Source: Platynereis dumerilii (lineage: Eukaryota; Annelida; Polychaeta; Phyllodocida; Nereididae). Taken from it: DNA of 64,000 nt. The translations under genes and the position numbers were made by a program. The DNA lies in NCBI GenBank assembly GCA_026936325.1, contig JAPTHN010000001.1, positions 134,517,138 through 134,581,137 on the forward strand, read 5' to 3'. The first letter of the stretch is position 1; every line of letters starts with the position of its first letter. The notes below the pieces were generated by a model. That model was not told the DNA's origin. It was given only the letters and a program-made list of their open reading frames with translations, and did no database searches. Below, one piece after another: positions 63,665-64,000 of this stretch.

Positions 63665-64000
63665 TTAGTAGATATTAAATGGTTGCCCCCTTATTCTTAG
63701 TAATAATGGTCGCCCACTCTTTAGTATATATTAAATGGTCGCCCCCTTATCCTATCTATCTATCTATCTATCTATCTATGTATATCTATCAGCATTGCTT
63801 AGTAGATATTAAATGGTTGCCCCCTTGGTTCATACATTCTTAGTAATAATGGTCGCCCCCTCCTTAGTAGATATTAAATGGTCGCCCCTTATCCTATCTA
63901 TCTATCTATGTAGCTATCTATCTATATCTATCATCATTGCTTAGTAGATATTAAATGGTTGCCCCCTTGGTTCATTCATGCATGTACTTTTGTTATCTTA
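63665..64000. repeat. Roughly 135-bp tandem repeat with CTAT microsatellites
   Basis: TTAGTAGATATTAAATGGTT and its TGGTCG variant recur at about 63667, 63720, 63800, 63865 and 63942, with CTAT tracts at about 63752-63780 and 63894-63930. The array runs off the right end. Confidence 0.9.

Noticed and set aside
62141-63700. Long open frames of up to 488 codons on both strands
   Set aside because: All arise from the 22-bp repeat, which has no stops and cycles through all three frames.

Overview
This is AT-rich, intron-rich animal DNA. It is dominated by one host gene on the minus strand, and its introns are full of mobile elements and tandem repeats. The host gene is an orthologue of the vertebrate MYT1/MYT1L/ST18 neural zinc-finger factors. 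I placed 14 exons between 58880 and 8595. Each has AG/GT borders and reading phases that fit its neighbours. Together they encode the C-terminal 817 residues: five C2HC fingers, the MYT1 domain, a glutamine-rich segment and the C-terminal coiled coil. The 5' exons (acidic N-terminus and start codon) were not found and probably lie beyond 64000. A single MYT1-family gene close to the vertebrate proteins, BEL/Pao elements and many tRNA-derived SINEs suggest a marine invertebrate, possibly a deuterostome such as an echinoderm or hemichordate; this is inference.

Layout, left to right. 1-8594 is the 3' flank and possible 3' UTR, with a CTGCAG-rich repeat block at 2296-5312. The last coding exon is at 8595-8980. 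The 15.2-kb last intron (8981-24160) carries a palindromic MITE at 13696-13885 and a whole-looking, very young BEL/Pao LTR element at 15148-22779, antisense to the gene. Exons 13 to 11 lie at 24161-25580. The 7.3-kb intron 25581-32894 holds GATA tracts, SINEs, a 4-kb element with long inverted ends (28026-32005) and a Tc1/mariner-type MITE nested inside a SINE (32144-32630). Exons 10 to 7 lie at 32895-36292, including the 1.1-kb exon with the MYT1 domain. Exons 6 to 1 are scattered from 39571 to 58880 and include 27-bp and 28-bp microexons. The upstream intron or flank (58881-64000) ends in about 2.5 kb of tandem repeats, including a 22-bp minisatellite of about 60 copies.

Only two protein-coding units are well supported: the MYT1-family gene and the BEL/Pao polyprotein. 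Most other open frames are repeat-derived or fall in low-complexity DNA. The less ordinary features are the five-finger gene lacking the last vertebrate finger, the two microexons, the 4-kb long-inverted-repeat element with an unusually conserved Cys-rich frame in both arms, three copies of a roughly 450-bp palindromic family, and the nested MITE whose target site can be read directly.
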